Assembly: GCA_024277175.1 (NCBI GenBank)
Contig: JAJRVT010000427.1
Span: forward strand, 1-33,861
DNA from: Chloroflexota bacterium
GTDB lineage: Bacteria; Chloroflexota; Anaerolineae; Caldilineales; Caldilineaceae
Reading direction: 5' to 3'
DNA: 33,861 nucleotides
Below are positions 1-9,915 of the stretch, one piece after another. The notes beneath the pieces are model-generated. The model worked only from the letters and a program-made list of their open reading frames with translations. It searched no databases and was not told where the DNA came from. Both the position numbers and the translations under genes were made by a program. The stretch's first letter is position 1. Each line of letters starts with the position of its first letter.

Positions 1-52
1 ACGGCCCATCTGGTCTACTTATGTCTCCAGTAAGCGTATCCAGTTTGGTGAA

Positions 53-127
53 ATGAGGCAAGATGGACCTATCTACGAAGCAAGTTCGATTCATCTTCAG
101 GTGCGGCTCGGCCTCTTCTTGCCTCAT
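53..127. repeat. short inverted repeat in a gene-free left margin
   Basis: The first 203 bases hold no gene that I can support. They contain an 11-base inverted repeat, ATGAGGCAAGA at 53-63 and its complement at 117-127. A second weak pair (AGGTGCGGC near 99 and its complement near 190) is also present. The region lies just downstream of the TlpA-like gene on the minus strand and could be a remnant of a palindromic intergenic repeat. No function can be assigned. Confidence 0.3.
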
Positions 128-203
128 CTATAAGATACCAGATGCGGCTTGCAGCTGCACCTACGGATCGAGGCGATTGTGCGGTAAGGATGCCGCACCT
201 ACT

Positions 204-812
204 CTACGACGCCGTCATGGATGCGATCCGATCTTCGATGAATTGTTTGGTGACCGGTCCGTAGAAGATGGTGTCGATCACGCCATCGGGGGCGATGAAA
301 ACCGACGCCGGTTGACCTCGCACTTCGTATAGAATCGCGACGTCGCCCTCTTTGTCCAGCACTACAGGGAAGGTGACGCCGAACTCGTCCACGAACGCGG
401 CCACGGCCTCCAGGTTGGGGTCGCGTTTGGTCAGGTTGACGCCCAGTACCACCACGCCATCATCACCGCGGGTCGCGTACGTCTCCTGGAGGTGGGGCAT
501 CTCCAGCCTGCAGGGCCCACACCATGACGCCCAGAAGTTAACGATCACTGGCTTGCCGCGGAAGTCGCTCAGGCTGACGCTCTCTCCGTCCAAGGTTTGA
601 AGGGTAAAATCAGGCGCCGGCCGGCCCGCAATGGGCGCCGGGGGCAGCGAATTGGCCTCGGTCGCCTGGCTGTCTGACGCCCGCGCATCGCCCACTCCTC
701 CTTGCAGAAAGACAACCAGCGCTGCAATCGCCACCATCGCCACACCACCCAATAGCCACAACCCGATCCGACTTGTCTTTTTCTCTGCGCTCTCCCTCTG
801 ACGCTCACTCAT
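204..812 (-). CDS. TlpA-like membrane-anchored thiol-disulfide oxidoreductase
   Basis: A 202-residue thioredoxin-fold protein of the TlpA/ResA/AhpC-TSA-Redoxin group. It probably reduces or exchanges disulfides on the outer side of the membrane, for example in cytochrome c maturation. Residues about 18-38 form one hydrophobic anchor. The thioredoxin domain follows from about residue 62 (PAPDFTLQTLDG) and carries the active-site motif WCGPC with cysteines 98 and 101. The downstream cis-proline region reads GQPASVFI, as in TlpA proteins. I chose the ATG at 812 because a GAGGTG ribosome binding site sits about six bases upstream; an in-frame GTG nine bases earlier overlaps that site. No cytochrome biogenesis gene is adjacent, so the partner is unknown. 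The fold and active site are certain; the exact substrate is not. Confidence 0.9.
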   Translation of the reverse strand: MSERQRESAEKKTSRIGLWLLGGVAMVAIAALVVFLQGGVGDARASDSQATEANSLPPAPIAGRPAPDFTLQTLDGESVSLSDFRGKPVIVNFWASWCGPCRLEMPHLQETYATRGDDGVVVLGVNLTKRDPNLEAVAAFVDEFGVTFPVVLDKEGDVAILYEVRGQPASVFIAPDGVIDTIFYGPVTKQFIEDRIASMTAS

Positions 813-1010
813 ATCACCCACCTCACAGATTCATGTTTCACATATTCACACGCCTTACGTTTTACGTCTTCACATTTTACGCCTTGACGAAGGCTGTGCG
901 CGCCCTCCGCTGCCTGGCCGGCTAGCGGTTATCATGTGGGCGTACAACGTTCTTGCTGTAGGACGTGGTGGCGGGGACATCTCTTACGTGCGACAATCGT
1001 TGCTACGCGC

Positions 1011-1016
1011 TATAAT
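1011..1016 (+). promoter_or_regulatory. -10 element (TATAAT) for the small lipoprotein gene
   Basis: A perfect TATAAT lies 95 bases before the lipoprotein start. The best -35-like sequence, GCGACA at 990-995, leaves a short 15-base spacer, so this is a plausible but unproven sigma-70-type promoter. The implied leader is roughly 88 bases and includes the ATCC tetranucleotide tract. The remainder of 813-1010 holds no gene; it has a short AT-rich patch of TTTTACG-like words near 850-885. Confidence 0.4.
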
Positions 1017-1050
1017 GACGAGCGTAAGCATCCGGCAGGAAAACGGATCT

Positions 1051-1081
1051 ATCCATCCATCCACCCATCCATCCATCCATC
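1051..1081 (+). repeat. ATCC tetranucleotide microsatellite in a 5' leader
   Basis: About seven and a half units of ATCC with one variant unit (ACCC near 1063-1066) lie between the predicted promoter and the AAAAGGA ribosome binding site of the lipoprotein gene. Tracts of this kind can change length by slippage and alter the leader. Whether that matters here is unknown. Confidence 0.75.
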
Positions 1082-1110
1082 AAATTCACTCAAAAGGAAC
1101 AGATATCATC

Positions 1111-1560
1111 ATGTCACATCGAATCTATCGACTTCTTCCGTTGGCGGCGATGGCCCTCTTCGCCCTTGTCCTCGCAGGCTGCGCGCCGCTGGTTGCGCCC
1201 ACCCCGGAGGCCGAACAGTCATCTTCCGCCGGACTGGCCAACCCCGCCTCAGAAAACTGCATCGCCCAGGGCGGGACCCTTTCCATCGAGAGCCGGGATG
1301 ACGGCGGGCAGTATGGCGTATGTGTTTTCGAAGACAATCGGCAGTGTGAGGAGTGGGCGTTAATGCGGGGCGAGTGCCCGGTGGGCGGCGTCAAAGTCAC
1401 GGGGTATGTGACGCCCGCAGCCCGCTTCTGCGCCATCACAGGCGGCGAGTATGAGGTCACGGGCGACAGCGGCGGGGAAAACGAGCAGGGAACATGCACC
1501 TTCGCCAGCGGGCAGACCTGCGACGCTTGGGCGTACTATAACGGGACCTGCTCACAATAG
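1111..1560 (+). CDS. small DUF333-type lipoprotein with two Cys-rich repeats
   Basis: A 149-residue secreted lipoprotein. Residues 1-24 form a lipoprotein signal peptide ending in the lipobox LAGC. A short linker leads to two tandem copies of a roughly 45-residue DUF333-like unit. Each has the pattern C-x3-GG, then G-x-C-x-F, then Q/T-C-x2-W-A and a final Cys. The first covers about residues 49-90 and the second 101-147, giving eight cysteines besides the lipidated one, which probably form disulfides outside the cell. DUF333 proteins are sometimes labelled hemolysin-like, but the function is unknown. The ATG at 1111 is preferred over the longer in-frame start at 934 because it follows an AAAAGGA site and begins the signal peptide directly. 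The stop codon is the first three bases of a palindromic repeat. Confidence 0.85.
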   Translation: MSHRIYRLLPLAAMALFALVLAGCAPLVAPTPEAEQSSSAGLANPASENCIAQGGTLSIESRDDGGQYGVCVFEDNRQCEEWALMRGECPVGGVKVTGYVTPAARFCAITGGEYEVTGDSGGENEQGTCTFASGQTCDAWAYYNGTCSQ

Positions 1561-1647
1561 AACACGGATTGTACGGATTGGGCGGATCAACGCGGATTTT
1601 CAAAAAATCTGCGTTGATCCGCCCAATCCGCGTCATCTGCGTTCTAT
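1558..1647. repeat. dispersed palindromic element, copy A
   Basis: A nearly perfect 90-base palindrome between two convergent genes. The inner arms are 1575-1600 and 1604-1629, 26 bases with one mismatch around a 3-base loop. Imperfect outer arms start and end with TAGAAC/GTTCTA. The stop codons of both convergent genes (1558-1560 and 1644-1646) are the outermost bases of the element. The transcript would form a long hairpin from either side, so it could act as a shared 3' end or terminator, although no downstream T-run is visible. Its right 29 bases (1619-1647) align without gaps to copies E (25890) and F (31312). Confidence 0.85.
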
Positions 1648-4022
1648 CGCGGTTCCAGCGTGAGCACGTCTCCGTCTACGTTTTCCCGCCCCCATGTCAT
1701 GGGCAGGTATTCCACATTCCGATGGCGTTCGATCAGATCATCATAGTGCTTGCTGAGCACGTTGCCCGACTGGCCGGTGGTGTGGATGAAGAGGCTATTG
1801 TTCAGGTCGGACATGTCGATAATGTGACGCTGGCTGGGCACGTGGTACTGATTGTATAGGTCCGTCTGGCGCACGGGCGCCACGTCCACCGTGTAGCCGT
1901 CGCCGCCGTTTTCGATGCTGCGGTGGAAGATGGGCTTGAGCAGAGGCACTTCGCTGAAGGGGTTGTGGGGATACTGAGTGCGGTGAACGTCGCCCCAGCG
2001 CCACTTCTCCATGTTTTCCCCCATGCGCTCCGTCAGATCGTCCAGGGCCGCGTCCAGGGCTTCGCTGGCCGTGTCCGCGCAGGAGTCGATGGGCGTAGTG
2101 AGCACGTTGTCACACCAGTGGCCGTTGGCGTCTGGGTTGGCCGCAATCTCGGCCAGGAAGATGGAATGGGTGCGGCTGGCCATCTCGTCGTAGAGATCGC
2201 CGCGCAGGTCGTCCTCGAACAGGGCCCGGCCCAGCGCGGTGAACCAGGCCTGGTAGATGGCCGGCGCGGCCGCGTCCATGCTGGAGACGCCATCCCAAGC
2301 CCGTAAGATTTCCAGGGCCTGAGCCTGGCGTTCGTCGGCCGGCTCCACGGTCAGCAGATAGGGCAGCAGGTCCTGGGTCTGGGCGCTGGCCTGGTCGGCC
2401 TGGATCCGCTTGACGTCGTCCACGGAGATGGTTTCGCCGTTGCTGCTCAGCTCCTCGATCAGCTGGGAGATGCGTTCCTCCCGGTAGGGCGGCGCCCACG
2501 TGTTGGAGATGAGATAGGGATAGTCGTCGCCTACGACTTTGTTGTTGGCCGTGGCGATATAGCCCTTTTCGGGGTTGTACGTTCCCGGCAGCTCGTCGAA
2601 AGGGATCCAGCCGGCCCACTCGTATTCGCTGTTCCAGCCGGGGACGGGGAACATGCCGTTGTGGTCGGGATTGGCGCGGATAGGAATTTTGCCTGGAACC
2701 TGATAGCCAATGTTGCCTTCCTTGTCCGCGTAGATGAAGTTTTGGCTCGGCGCCACGTATTCTTTCAGCGCGTCCACGAACTCTTCGAAATTGCTGGCGT
2801 AGTTGACCCGGGCGAAAGCGTTGATGGTGGTGTCCCCCGGATCCAGGGAGACCCAGCGCAGGGCCACTGGCGTCGCGGTCTCGCTGACGTCGCTGATCAG
2901 GGGACCGTGGCGGGTGCTGCGGGCCGCCCAGCGGATAGGTTCGTCCTCGCCTTTGACGGTGATCAACTCCTCTACGATCTCCATGTCCACCCACTCGCCA
3001 TCCACCTCATACTGGTTGGGGTTGGCCGGGTTGATGCGCTCGATATAGAGGTCCTGCACATCCGGCCCCACATTGGTCAGCGCCCAGGCGATATCCTCGT
3101 TGTGTCCGCTGGGCATGAGGGGGAGGCCGGGGAAGGTGACGCCGGTAATGTGTAGCTTATCGCCCTGGATCTCGGCCAGGTACCAGATGGAGGGGATGCG
3201 TGCGCCCAAGTGCATGTCGTTGGCCAGGATCGGCAGGCCGGTGTCGGTGCGCGAGCCGGCGATGACCCAGTTGTTGCTGCCCACGTCCAGACCTCGCAGT
3301 TGGAAATCCTCCTGCAGCATGGAATCCATCTTCAGCAGGCCATCGGCCGCGCTGGCTGAAAACTCGGACTCGTCCAGGATGGTGATCCCGTTTTCAGGAT
3401 ATGCGGGCAGGATCTCGGCCGCGCGCTCCGGCCCCAGGGCCAGGGTCAGGCGGGCGCGCAGGAGTTCCATGTCATAGTCGCCGCCCAGGTCCCAGGACAT
3501 CATCTTGGCCCAGACCAGGGAATCAGTCACGGTCCACGGCTCCGGCTTGACGCCCAGGATCAGAAATTCAGGCGGCAGGGTGTGGCCCTCGTCGATCCAG
3601 GCGTTGACGCCGGCCGCATAGGCCGTGAACGCAGTCTGCACCTCAGGGTCCAGGACGGGCCACACCGTTTCCGCGGCCCGGTATGCACCCAGCGTGCGCA
3701 GGAACTTATCCGTGTCCAGGGTGGCCTCACCCAGGATCTCGCTGAGCCGCCCCGCGCCGATCCGACGTTGAAACTCCAGTTGCCACATGCGATCCTGGGC
3801 CTGGACGTAGCCCAGCGCGAAGAAGGCGTCCTTATCCGTGCTGGCGAAAATATGAGGGACGCCGTCCTTGTCCCGCACCACCTCCACCGGTCCATCCAGG
3901 CCACTGAGTTGCACGCTGCCGCTGGTTTTGGGTAGGCTGGTGCGCAGATAGAGCCAGCCGCCTAAAACGCCGACGACCAATAGGATGACCAGTGTGAGGA
4001 GAATTCGTCCGATCCATTTCAT
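1644..4022 (-). CDS. penicillin acylase family Ntn-hydrolase
   Basis: A 792-residue member of the penicillin amidase family (peptidase family S45), which cleaves amide bonds of N-acyl compounds such as beta-lactams or acyl-homoserine lactones. An N-terminal hydrophobic segment (residues about 5-27) directs export or anchors the precursor. The alpha-chain motif GVPHIFA and the region GYVQAQDRMWQLEFQRR are typical. The autocatalytic site is GSNNW, making Ser249 the predicted first residue of the beta chain and the nucleophile. HNEDIAWALTNVGPDVQDLY is the conserved oxyanion-hole region. The length fits the family. The ATG at 4022 has no strong ribosome binding site. The gene lies downstream of pheS on the same strand but is separated from it by a palindromic repeat, so it is probably an independent unit. 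The substrate cannot be told from sequence. Confidence 0.92.
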   Translation of the reverse strand: MKWIGRILLTLVILLVVGVLGGWLYLRTSLPKTSGSVQLSGLDGPVEVVRDKDGVPHIFASTDKDAFFALGYVQAQDRMWQLEFQRRIGAGRLSEILGEATLDTDKFLRTLGAYRAAETVWPVLDPEVQTAFTAYAAGVNAWIDEGHTLPPEFLILGVKPEPWTVTDSLVWAKMMSWDLGGDYDMELLRARLTLALGPERAAEILPAYPENGITILDESEFSASAADGLLKMDSMLQEDFQLRGLDVGSNNWVIAGSRTDTGLPILANDMHLGARIPSIWYLAEIQGDKLHITGVTFPGLPLMPSGHNEDIAWALTNVGPDVQDLYIERINPANPNQYEVDGEWVDMEIVEELITVKGEDEPIRWAARSTRHGPLISDVSETATPVALRWVSLDPGDTTINAFARVNYASNFEEFVDALKEYVAPSQNFIYADKEGNIGYQVPGKIPIRANPDHNGMFPVPGWNSEYEWAGWIPFDELPGTYNPEKGYIATANNKVVGDDYPYLISNTWAPPYREERISQLIEELSSNGETISVDDVKRIQADQASAQTQDLLPYLLTVEPADERQAQALEILRAWDGVSSMDAAAPAIYQAWFTALGRALFEDDLRGDLYDEMASRTHSIFLAEIAANPDANGHWCDNVLTTPIDSCADTASEALDAALDDLTERMGENMEKWRWGDVHRTQYPHNPFSEVPLLKPIFHRSIENGGDGYTVDVAPVRQTDLYNQYHVPSQRHIIDMSDLNNSLFIHTTGQSGNVLSKHYDDLIERHRNVEYLPMTWGRENVDGDVLTLEPR

Positions 4023-4073
4023 GGCGATGCTCGCTTAAGTTGTGTGGTGTTGTAAGGGTTCAGCGGCTATCAG

Positions 4074-4169
4074 TGGAACGCGGATTTTCACAGATAAAGC
4101 CAGATTCCCACGGATTTTTCAGAGAAAATCCGTGGGAATCCGTTTGAATCAGTGGGAATCCGCGTTCCA
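4074..4169. repeat. dispersed palindromic element, copy B
   Basis: A 96-base imperfect palindrome between pheS and the acylase gene. The outer arms are TGGAACGCGGATT at 4074-4086 and its exact complement at 4157-4169. The inner arms are 4103-4118 and 4125-4140, 16 bases each and perfect. The centre reads GGATTTTTC..GAAAATCC, like the other copies. The 13-base termini are identical to those of copy C at 17292, 13 kb away. Confidence 0.85.
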
Positions 4170-4196
4170 CCGAAGTCTACCTGAAGAGATGTTGTG

Positions 4197-5234
<1,038 letters not shown>

Positions 5235-5291
5235 GATATCCGCTCATCGTGTTCTGGTTTTTATTGCAAACTTTCTTGGAGGTTGGGCCAG

Positions 5292-5373
5292 CATTCCGGG
5301 ATTCGGCCAGGCCATGTCCTGCTGCGGTGCATCTTGTGGCCGAATTCCGGAATGACAGTCACCTTGTCATTCC
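5292..5373. repeat. compound inverted repeat at the mtaB 3' end
   Basis: Two hairpins overlap here. The larger has 18-base arms at 5292-5309 and 5337-5354 (one mismatch; the arm reads CATTCCGGGATTCGGCCA). The smaller has perfect 9-base arms GGAATGACA at 5349-5357 and its complement at 5365-5373. The mtaB stop codon lies in the loop of the smaller one, so mtaB mRNA would end in this structure. This sequence is unrelated to the TAGAACGCGG element. Confidence 0.7.
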
Positions 5374-6732
5374 ATCATCCCAAATAATTTCCCCAAACAA
5401 CGTCTCCCCCCGCAACTCATCCAGCCGCACCGACGTGATCCGGTTCTGGAGATCCATGCCCGCGGGCGCGACCGCCATGACCCGCAGATAGTTGTCGGTC
5501 AGCCCGCTCCACAGCCGGCCGCCGTCGCCATTGCCGTTTCCACCGATGAGCGGCTGGCCCTCCCCTTCCCAGAGGACGGGGCGGACCTGGCCCAGGAAAC
5601 GCCGGCGCTCGGCCTGGCCGGTGCGGGCCACCAGCGCGTGCATACGCCGGGATCGCGCTTTCTTCACCGCCTTGCTCACCTGGCCGTCGAAGCGGGCCGC
5701 GGCCGTGCCCTCCCGCGGGCTGAAGGGGAAGATGTGCGCGTGGGCGAAGCGCATCTCCTCCACAAAGGCCAGCCCTTCCTCGAAGTCGGCGTCGCTCTCG
5801 CCGGGAAAGCCGACGATGATGTCGCTGGTCACGATCAGGCTCGGGATGGCGGACCGGGCCTCCACCACCAGTTGGCGAAAGCTCGCGGTGGTGCAGCGAC
5901 GGGCCATGTGACGCAACTGTTTGTCCGTCCCCGCCTGCAAGGGCAGGTGCAGGTGCGGGCAGAGCCGGTCCGGCCATCGGGCCCACAGGTCGAAAAAGCC
6001 GTCGGCCAGCTCCCACGGCTCCAGGCTGCTCAGGCGCAGGCGGGCGATGCCGGTCTGCTCCAGGATGGCCGCGGTCAACTGCTTGAGATCGGTCCGCTGA
6101 TCCGGGGGCAGGTCACGGCCATAGCTGCCCATGTGTACGCCGGTGAGCACCGCTTCCTGAACGCCTTCCTGGGCCAGCGTCTGAATTTCATCCACGATCT
6201 CGGCCAAACCGCGACTGCGTCCCCGCCCTCGGGCCACGGTGACGATGCAGAACGTGCACTTGTTGTCGCAGCCATCCTGGACCTTGATGAAGGCCCGGGT
6301 GCGGCTGGCGCGACCCGTCGTTTCCCCGGCCACGGGCTGGAAGGGCGTTCCGTCCGGCTGCATGCGGGCCAGGTCATCGGGGTCGTCCAGCTCCGCGCTC
6401 CACGGCTCCAGCAGGGTGTGGAGCAGGTCCTTCTGGCTATTATCGGTCACCAAGGCCACGCCTGGCAATTCGGCGGCCTGCCGGGGTTGCAGTGTGGCCC
6501 AGCAGCCGGTCAGCGCGATGCGCGCGTCCGGGTTAGCGCGGTGAAACTGGCGCACCCGCTGGCGACTCTTGCGTCCGGCCTCCGCGGTCACCGCGCAGCT
6601 GTTGAAAACGATGACCTGGGCCTCTTCAGGCGCGTTCACGGTCATGTGGCCGGCCGCGCGCAGCCGCCCCGCCAGAGTCTCCACCTCGCTGTAGTTCAGT
6701 CGACAGCCGATCTGGTCCAGGTAAATACGCAT
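5359..6732 (-). CDS. mtaB: tRNA t6A37 methylthiotransferase MtaB
   Basis: A 457-residue radical-SAM methylthiotransferase that converts t6A37 to ms2t6A37 in ANN-reading tRNAs. The N-terminal UPF0004 domain has three cysteines for the second iron-sulfur cluster (QIGCRLN near residue 10, FNSCAVT, LTGCWAT). The radical SAM domain has CDNKCTFC, giving the Cx3Cx2C cluster site, followed by the MtaB-type [11 protein letters not shown]-terminal TRAM-like segment covers about the last 70 residues. The subfamily assignment (MtaB rather than MiaB or RimO) rests on the N-terminal [12 protein letters not shown]. The start at 6732 is preferred over an in-frame ATG 18 bases upstream because it begins the domain directly and because an extended -10 box lies just before it, which would make the message nearly leaderless. 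Confidence 0.93.
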   Translation of the reverse strand: MRIYLDQIGCRLNYSEVETLAGRLRAAGHMTVNAPEEAQVIVFNSCAVTAEAGRKSRQRVRQFHRANPDARIALTGCWATLQPRQAAELPGVALVTDNSQKDLLHTLLEPWSAELDDPDDLARMQPDGTPFQPVAGETTGRASRTRAFIKVQDGCDNKCTFCIVTVARGRGRSRGLAEIVDEIQTLAQEGVQEAVLTGVHMGSYGRDLPPDQRTDLKQLTAAILEQTGIARLRLSSLEPWELADGFFDLWARWPDRLCPHLHLPLQAGTDKQLRHMARRCTTASFRQLVVEARSAIPSLIVTSDIIVGFPGESDADFEEGLAFVEEMRFAHAHIFPFSPREGTAAARFDGQVSKAVKKARSRRMHALVARTGQAERRRFLGQVRPVLWEGEGQPLIGGNGNGDGGRLWSGLTDNYLRVMAVAPAGMDLQNRITSVRLDELRGETLFGEIIWDDGMTR

Positions 6733-6740
6733 AGCTTGGC

Positions 6741-6749
6741 AGTATAGCA
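6741..6749 (-). promoter_or_regulatory. extended -10 promoter of mtaB, likely leaderless
   Basis: On the minus strand the bases read TGCTATACT, an extended -10 element (TG-N-TATACT). There is no good -35. Initiation about seven bases downstream would fall one to three bases before the mtaB ATG at 6732. No Shine-Dalgarno sequence is visible, which fits a leaderless message. The stretch 6750-6960 otherwise shows nothing recognisable. Confidence 0.4.
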
Positions 6750-6961
6750 TAAAGAATTAGGCGGGGGGAAACGGGATGGCGATAACTGGAGTGTTAGCTG
6801 AAAGCAGTGGACTGACTTCGCTCTTTATTGTCAGCGCTGTGCTCATTGGACTAACAGATCTCCGCTTTCTATTCATTCGAGCGCTATGGGTCCGTTTGCC
6901 TTCTTCAGATAGCCGGCTATAGCTTCAAGTCGGGCGGCGCAACATGAATATTGTCCGTACA

Positions 6962-7005
6962 GTCGCCCTCTGTCACCCCCTCACCCTGTCACTCCTCATC
7001 TCCTC
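6962..7005. repeat. CTGTCACCCC/CTCATC-type simple-repeat patch
   Basis: A pyrimidine-rich patch of CTGTCAC, CCCCTCACC and TCCTCATC words just downstream of the propeller gene stop. The words are shared, in reverse complement, with the GTGACAGGATGAC-type inverted repeat at 27679-27788. It is probably a diverged half copy of the same repeat type. Confidence 0.4.
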
Positions 7006-9746
7006 ATCAACCCCCCGCCATCCCCACCAACCCAGAGCGCGCCGAACGGATCCATGAGCAGTGTGCTGATGGTGAGCGAGGGCAAGCCGCTCTGGCGGGT
7101 CCAGGCTTTGCCGTCAAAATAATAGAGGCCGTCGCCCTGGGTTCCCATCCAGATCTTATCCCCGCGGGCGACCAGGCTGGCCACGGCCACGGCCGGCGCG
7201 CCTTCCACCGGTATGACCACATTGTCGGCGAAGCGGGTCAGTCCTAACTCGCTGCCTACCAAGATGGAGCCGTCGCCGGCTTGGGCCAGCGCGGTGACCG
7301 TGTCGCTCAGTAGGCCGGCGTGGTCCATGGTGTAGACCCGAAGCTGGTTGTTGGCGTACTGATAGAGACCACCGTTGCTGGTCCCGATCCAGATCGAATT
7401 GTCATCGGCCGCCAGCAGCGCGGTGATGTTGTCGCTGGGCAGGCCATTCTCCCGGGTCAGGTTGAAGAAGCTCTCCCCATTCCAGATGCTCAGGCCGTTG
7501 CGGGTCCCGATCCAGGTGCGACGTTGGCGGTCGGAGGCCAGCGCCTGCACCCGATCGTCAGGTAGACCGTCGGCGCTGGTGTAGCGGGTCCACCGGCCGT
7601 CATCCAGATAGGCCAGGCCGTCGTCACCCCCCAGCCACAGGCCGCGGACAGACCCCGGTGCGATGGCGCGCACATCCGTCAGCGGTATCTTGTTCGACCC
7701 TGTGGGATAGAGGCGCATGACCCCAGGGTTGGAAGGGCTGAACTGCTGCGCGCCATGCTCCGTCGCCACCCAGATGAACCCTTCCTTGTCCAGGGCGAGG
7801 CTACGGATTCGGTTGCCCAGCAGCAACTCGCCGGGCGCGGTGTAGGATCGCCAGGCATCGCCGTCGAAGCGGGAAACGCCGCGGCCGGCTGTGGCGTAGT
7901 AGACTTGCTCGTCGCTCCCCTCCAGGCTCCCCACGAAGAGGCTGGTCACAGGGCCGGCGGCCATGCCTGGCTCCTGGCGGTGGATTTCGGTGCAGCGTTC
8001 GGCCACCGGATCGAAACGGCAGATGGCCGCGTTGGCGTCGGCCAGCCAGACCGAGCCGTCCGCGGCCACATCCAGGCCGGCCAGGGGCGCGCTGGGGAAC
8101 GCCAAATCCTCGCCGCCCAGGTTGGCGGCGTCATAGACCGTCCACTCGTCCCCGTCCACCCGATAGAGCTTGCGACCGCCCGCGATCCAGACAGCGCCGT
8201 TGTCGTCTGCAGCCAGCCCCGTCAGTTGGGCCAGTTCTAAGGGGCTGTTGGCTGCGTTGTAGAGTTGCGCTGTTCCATCCGGCAAGCCGCCGTTTTCCAG
8301 AACCGACAGCCCCGCGCCCGAGGAAACCCAGATGCGCTCCCGGTCGCCGATGACGGCCACATCGCGGACGATGTCCGCGCCCAGGCCGTTGTTGCGGTCG
8401 AGGTGGGTCCACGAATTGGCGGACACGTCGAAGATATCCAGGCCGTGGCGCTGGTAGCCGATGACTAGGAAGCCGTTATCGACGTCGCAGAATAAGGTGG
8501 AGACGTCGTCGAAGCTGATGGCGCTGTTGCCGGTGTTGAGCGCGTTCCAGCGTCCCGTGCGCGTGTCAAAGATCTGCAACCCCGCGTCGCCGCCAAAGAC
8601 TACGCCCAGGCCGGGCAGAGGACAGATTGTGACCGCGTTGAACTGGTTGCTGGCCAGCCCGTCCAGGGGCGTGAACTTGACGAAGCCGTCGTTTTCCTGG
8701 CTCCAGACCGTGACGCCGCCATCGGTGGCCGCCCACAGGTTGTCGTTGGAGAGCGTAACCCGGTTGACGATATTGGCGTTGGCCAGGAGCAGTGATCCCA
8801 GCGCTGCGGCTTCTTCCGCTGAGGGGGTGGGCAGAGCCGCGCCCGCGGGGATGGCCGTGACCGTCGGCGGCGCGGTGGGCAGGGGCGTGAGCGCCTCAGT
8901 GGCCGTGGCTGGGGGCGTCGATGGTGTGGGCGTCGCCTCCGATGACGGAGTCATGCCGGCCGCGAGTGCAGGGCCGGTCGCGGTGGAGACCACGGTAACG
9001 ATTTCAGTGACAGTCGTGGGAGGAGTAGCGGCCGCTGTCAGCAAATGCACCGAGTCCAGGGTCTCCTGATAGGCGGCTTCGGTCTCCGTGCGCCACCGTT
9101 CCTCCGGGGCCACACCCACCATGACGAAGAGAGTGTCCGGCGCCGGCTGGGCCATGACGATGCGTCCGGCAAAACGGTTCGCCTCATCCCGGCTGAGCAG
9201 GTCCACGGCCAGGGCCGGCGCGCCATCCACCGTGAGCGGGACCGGCTCAGTCGCGTCGAAGTCGTCTTCCTGGGAAAAGTAGGTCACGAAGCTGTCCAGG
9301 ATCGCGCCCAACTCCGGCGGATCGGGGACCCGGTCCGCGCCCACGAACTGGGCCGGCGTCCCGCCGCTGAGGAGCAGGACCGGAGCCAGCCCGCCGTCCG
9401 TCGCCTGGCCGGTCAGGGTGGCGGAGACGTCGGTCTTGGTCAGGTTGAAGCCGGGCAAGGGGCGGAAGGCGAAGCCGCCCCGAGGCAGTTCCTCTTCCGG
9501 CGTCGCCGGCGTGGCCTCCTGGGCCGTCTCCAGGACAGCGGAAGTCGCGGGCGCGCTAGGCGTGACGGCCATGCGCGGAACCACAGATGCGGTCGCGGGG
9601 ATGGATTGGGCCGTGGGCGGCGGGCTGGAGAGGACGAACCAGACCGCGAAGACCAGCGCGGCCATCAACCCCAGGAGCACCAGGGAGGAGACCAGGCGAA
9701 ATGCGTTGGATGACGGTTGGTTCGATTTCCCTGAGCGTGGCGGCAC
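6996..9746 (-). CDS. membrane-anchored beta-propeller protein (two-component-regulator-propeller type)
   Basis: A 916-residue exported protein. Residues about 17-40 are one membrane anchor. Residues about 90-245 form a domain resembling the PsbP/DUF1795-like fold (FTLT-like start GFAFRPLPGF, later FVMVGVAPEERW). A Pro/Thr-rich linker follows (about 250-305). From about residue 320 to the end come many propeller blades with the signatures LWAATDGGVTVW, WIGTRNGLSIW, GLPSDNITALL and IWIGTSNGGLYQY, typical of Reg_prop repeats. These repeats usually occur in hybrid sensor kinases, but here no kinase or DNA-binding domain follows. It is therefore probably an extracellular ligand- or partner-binding protein. 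The start is GTG at 9746 with AGGAG-like bases about ten upstream; no ATG fits before the anchor. It lies downstream of the split regulator, separated by a strong hairpin. Confidence 0.85.
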   Translation of the reverse strand: MPPRSGKSNQPSSNAFRLVSSLVLLGLMAALVFAVWFVLSSPPPTAQSIPATASVVPRMAVTPSAPATSAVLETAQEATPATPEEELPRGGFAFRPLPGFNLTKTDVSATLTGQATDGGLAPVLLLSGGTPAQFVGADRVPDPPELGAILDSFVTYFSQEDDFDATEPVPLTVDGAPALAVDLLSRDEANRFAGRIVMAQPAPDTLFVMVGVAPEERWRTETEAAYQETLDSVHLLTAAATPPTTVTEIVTVVSTATGPALAAGMTPSSEATPTPSTPPATATEALTPLPTAPPTVTAIPAGAALPTPSAEEAAALGSLLLANANIVNRVTLSNDNLWAATDGGVTVWSQENDGFVKFTPLDGLASNQFNAVTICPLPGLGVVFGGDAGLQIFDTRTGRWNALNTGNSAISFDDVSTLFCDVDNGFLVIGYQRHGLDIFDVSANSWTHLDRNNGLGADIVRDVAVIGDRERIWVSSGAGLSVLENGGLPDGTAQLYNAANSPLELAQLTGLAADDNGAVWIAGGRKLYRVDGDEWTVYDAANLGGEDLAFPSAPLAGLDVAADGSVWLADANAAICRFDPVAERCTEIHRQEPGMAAGPVTSLFVGSLEGSDEQVYYATAGRGVSRFDGDAWRSYTAPGELLLGNRIRSLALDKEGFIWVATEHGAQQFSPSNPGVMRLYPTGSNKIPLTDVRAIAPGSVRGLWLGGDDGLAYLDDGRWTRYTSADGLPDDRVQALASDRQRRTWIGTRNGLSIWNGESFFNLTRENGLPSDNITALLAADDNSIWIGTSNGGLYQYANNQLRVYTMDHAGLLSDTVTALAQAGDGSILVGSELGLTRFADNVVIPVEGAPAVAVASLVARGDKIWMGTQGDGLYYFDGKAWTRQSGLPSLTISTLLMDPFGALWVGGDGGGLMRR

Positions 9747-9845
9747 GGAGAAGCGCTCCTTGGCTGCGGTGGCGCGGGATAACTGGATGGATGAATTGTA
9801 TCATTGGCCGCAAGGTGAGCAAAGATCAGGGGAGGAGCTTCCGCG

Positions 9846-9915
9846 TAACGTCCCCGGCACTGCCCGGATGCACTCCGGCAAACGACGAAATTTATAGGCA
9901 GTGCCGGGGACGTTA
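9846..9915. repeat. perfect 19-base inverted repeat between regulator and propeller genes
   Basis: The arm TAACGTCCCCGGCACTGCC at 9846-9864 is exactly complemented at 9897-9915. The loop contains a small second hairpin (CCGGA..TCCGG near 9864-9878). The stop codon of the regulator gene (9913-9915) is the outermost triplet of the right arm. The message of the regulator would end in this stem. The GTGCCGGGGAC core resembles REP-like palindromes mobilised by RAYT transposases in other bacteria, but no such transposase is in the window. Confidence 0.85.
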
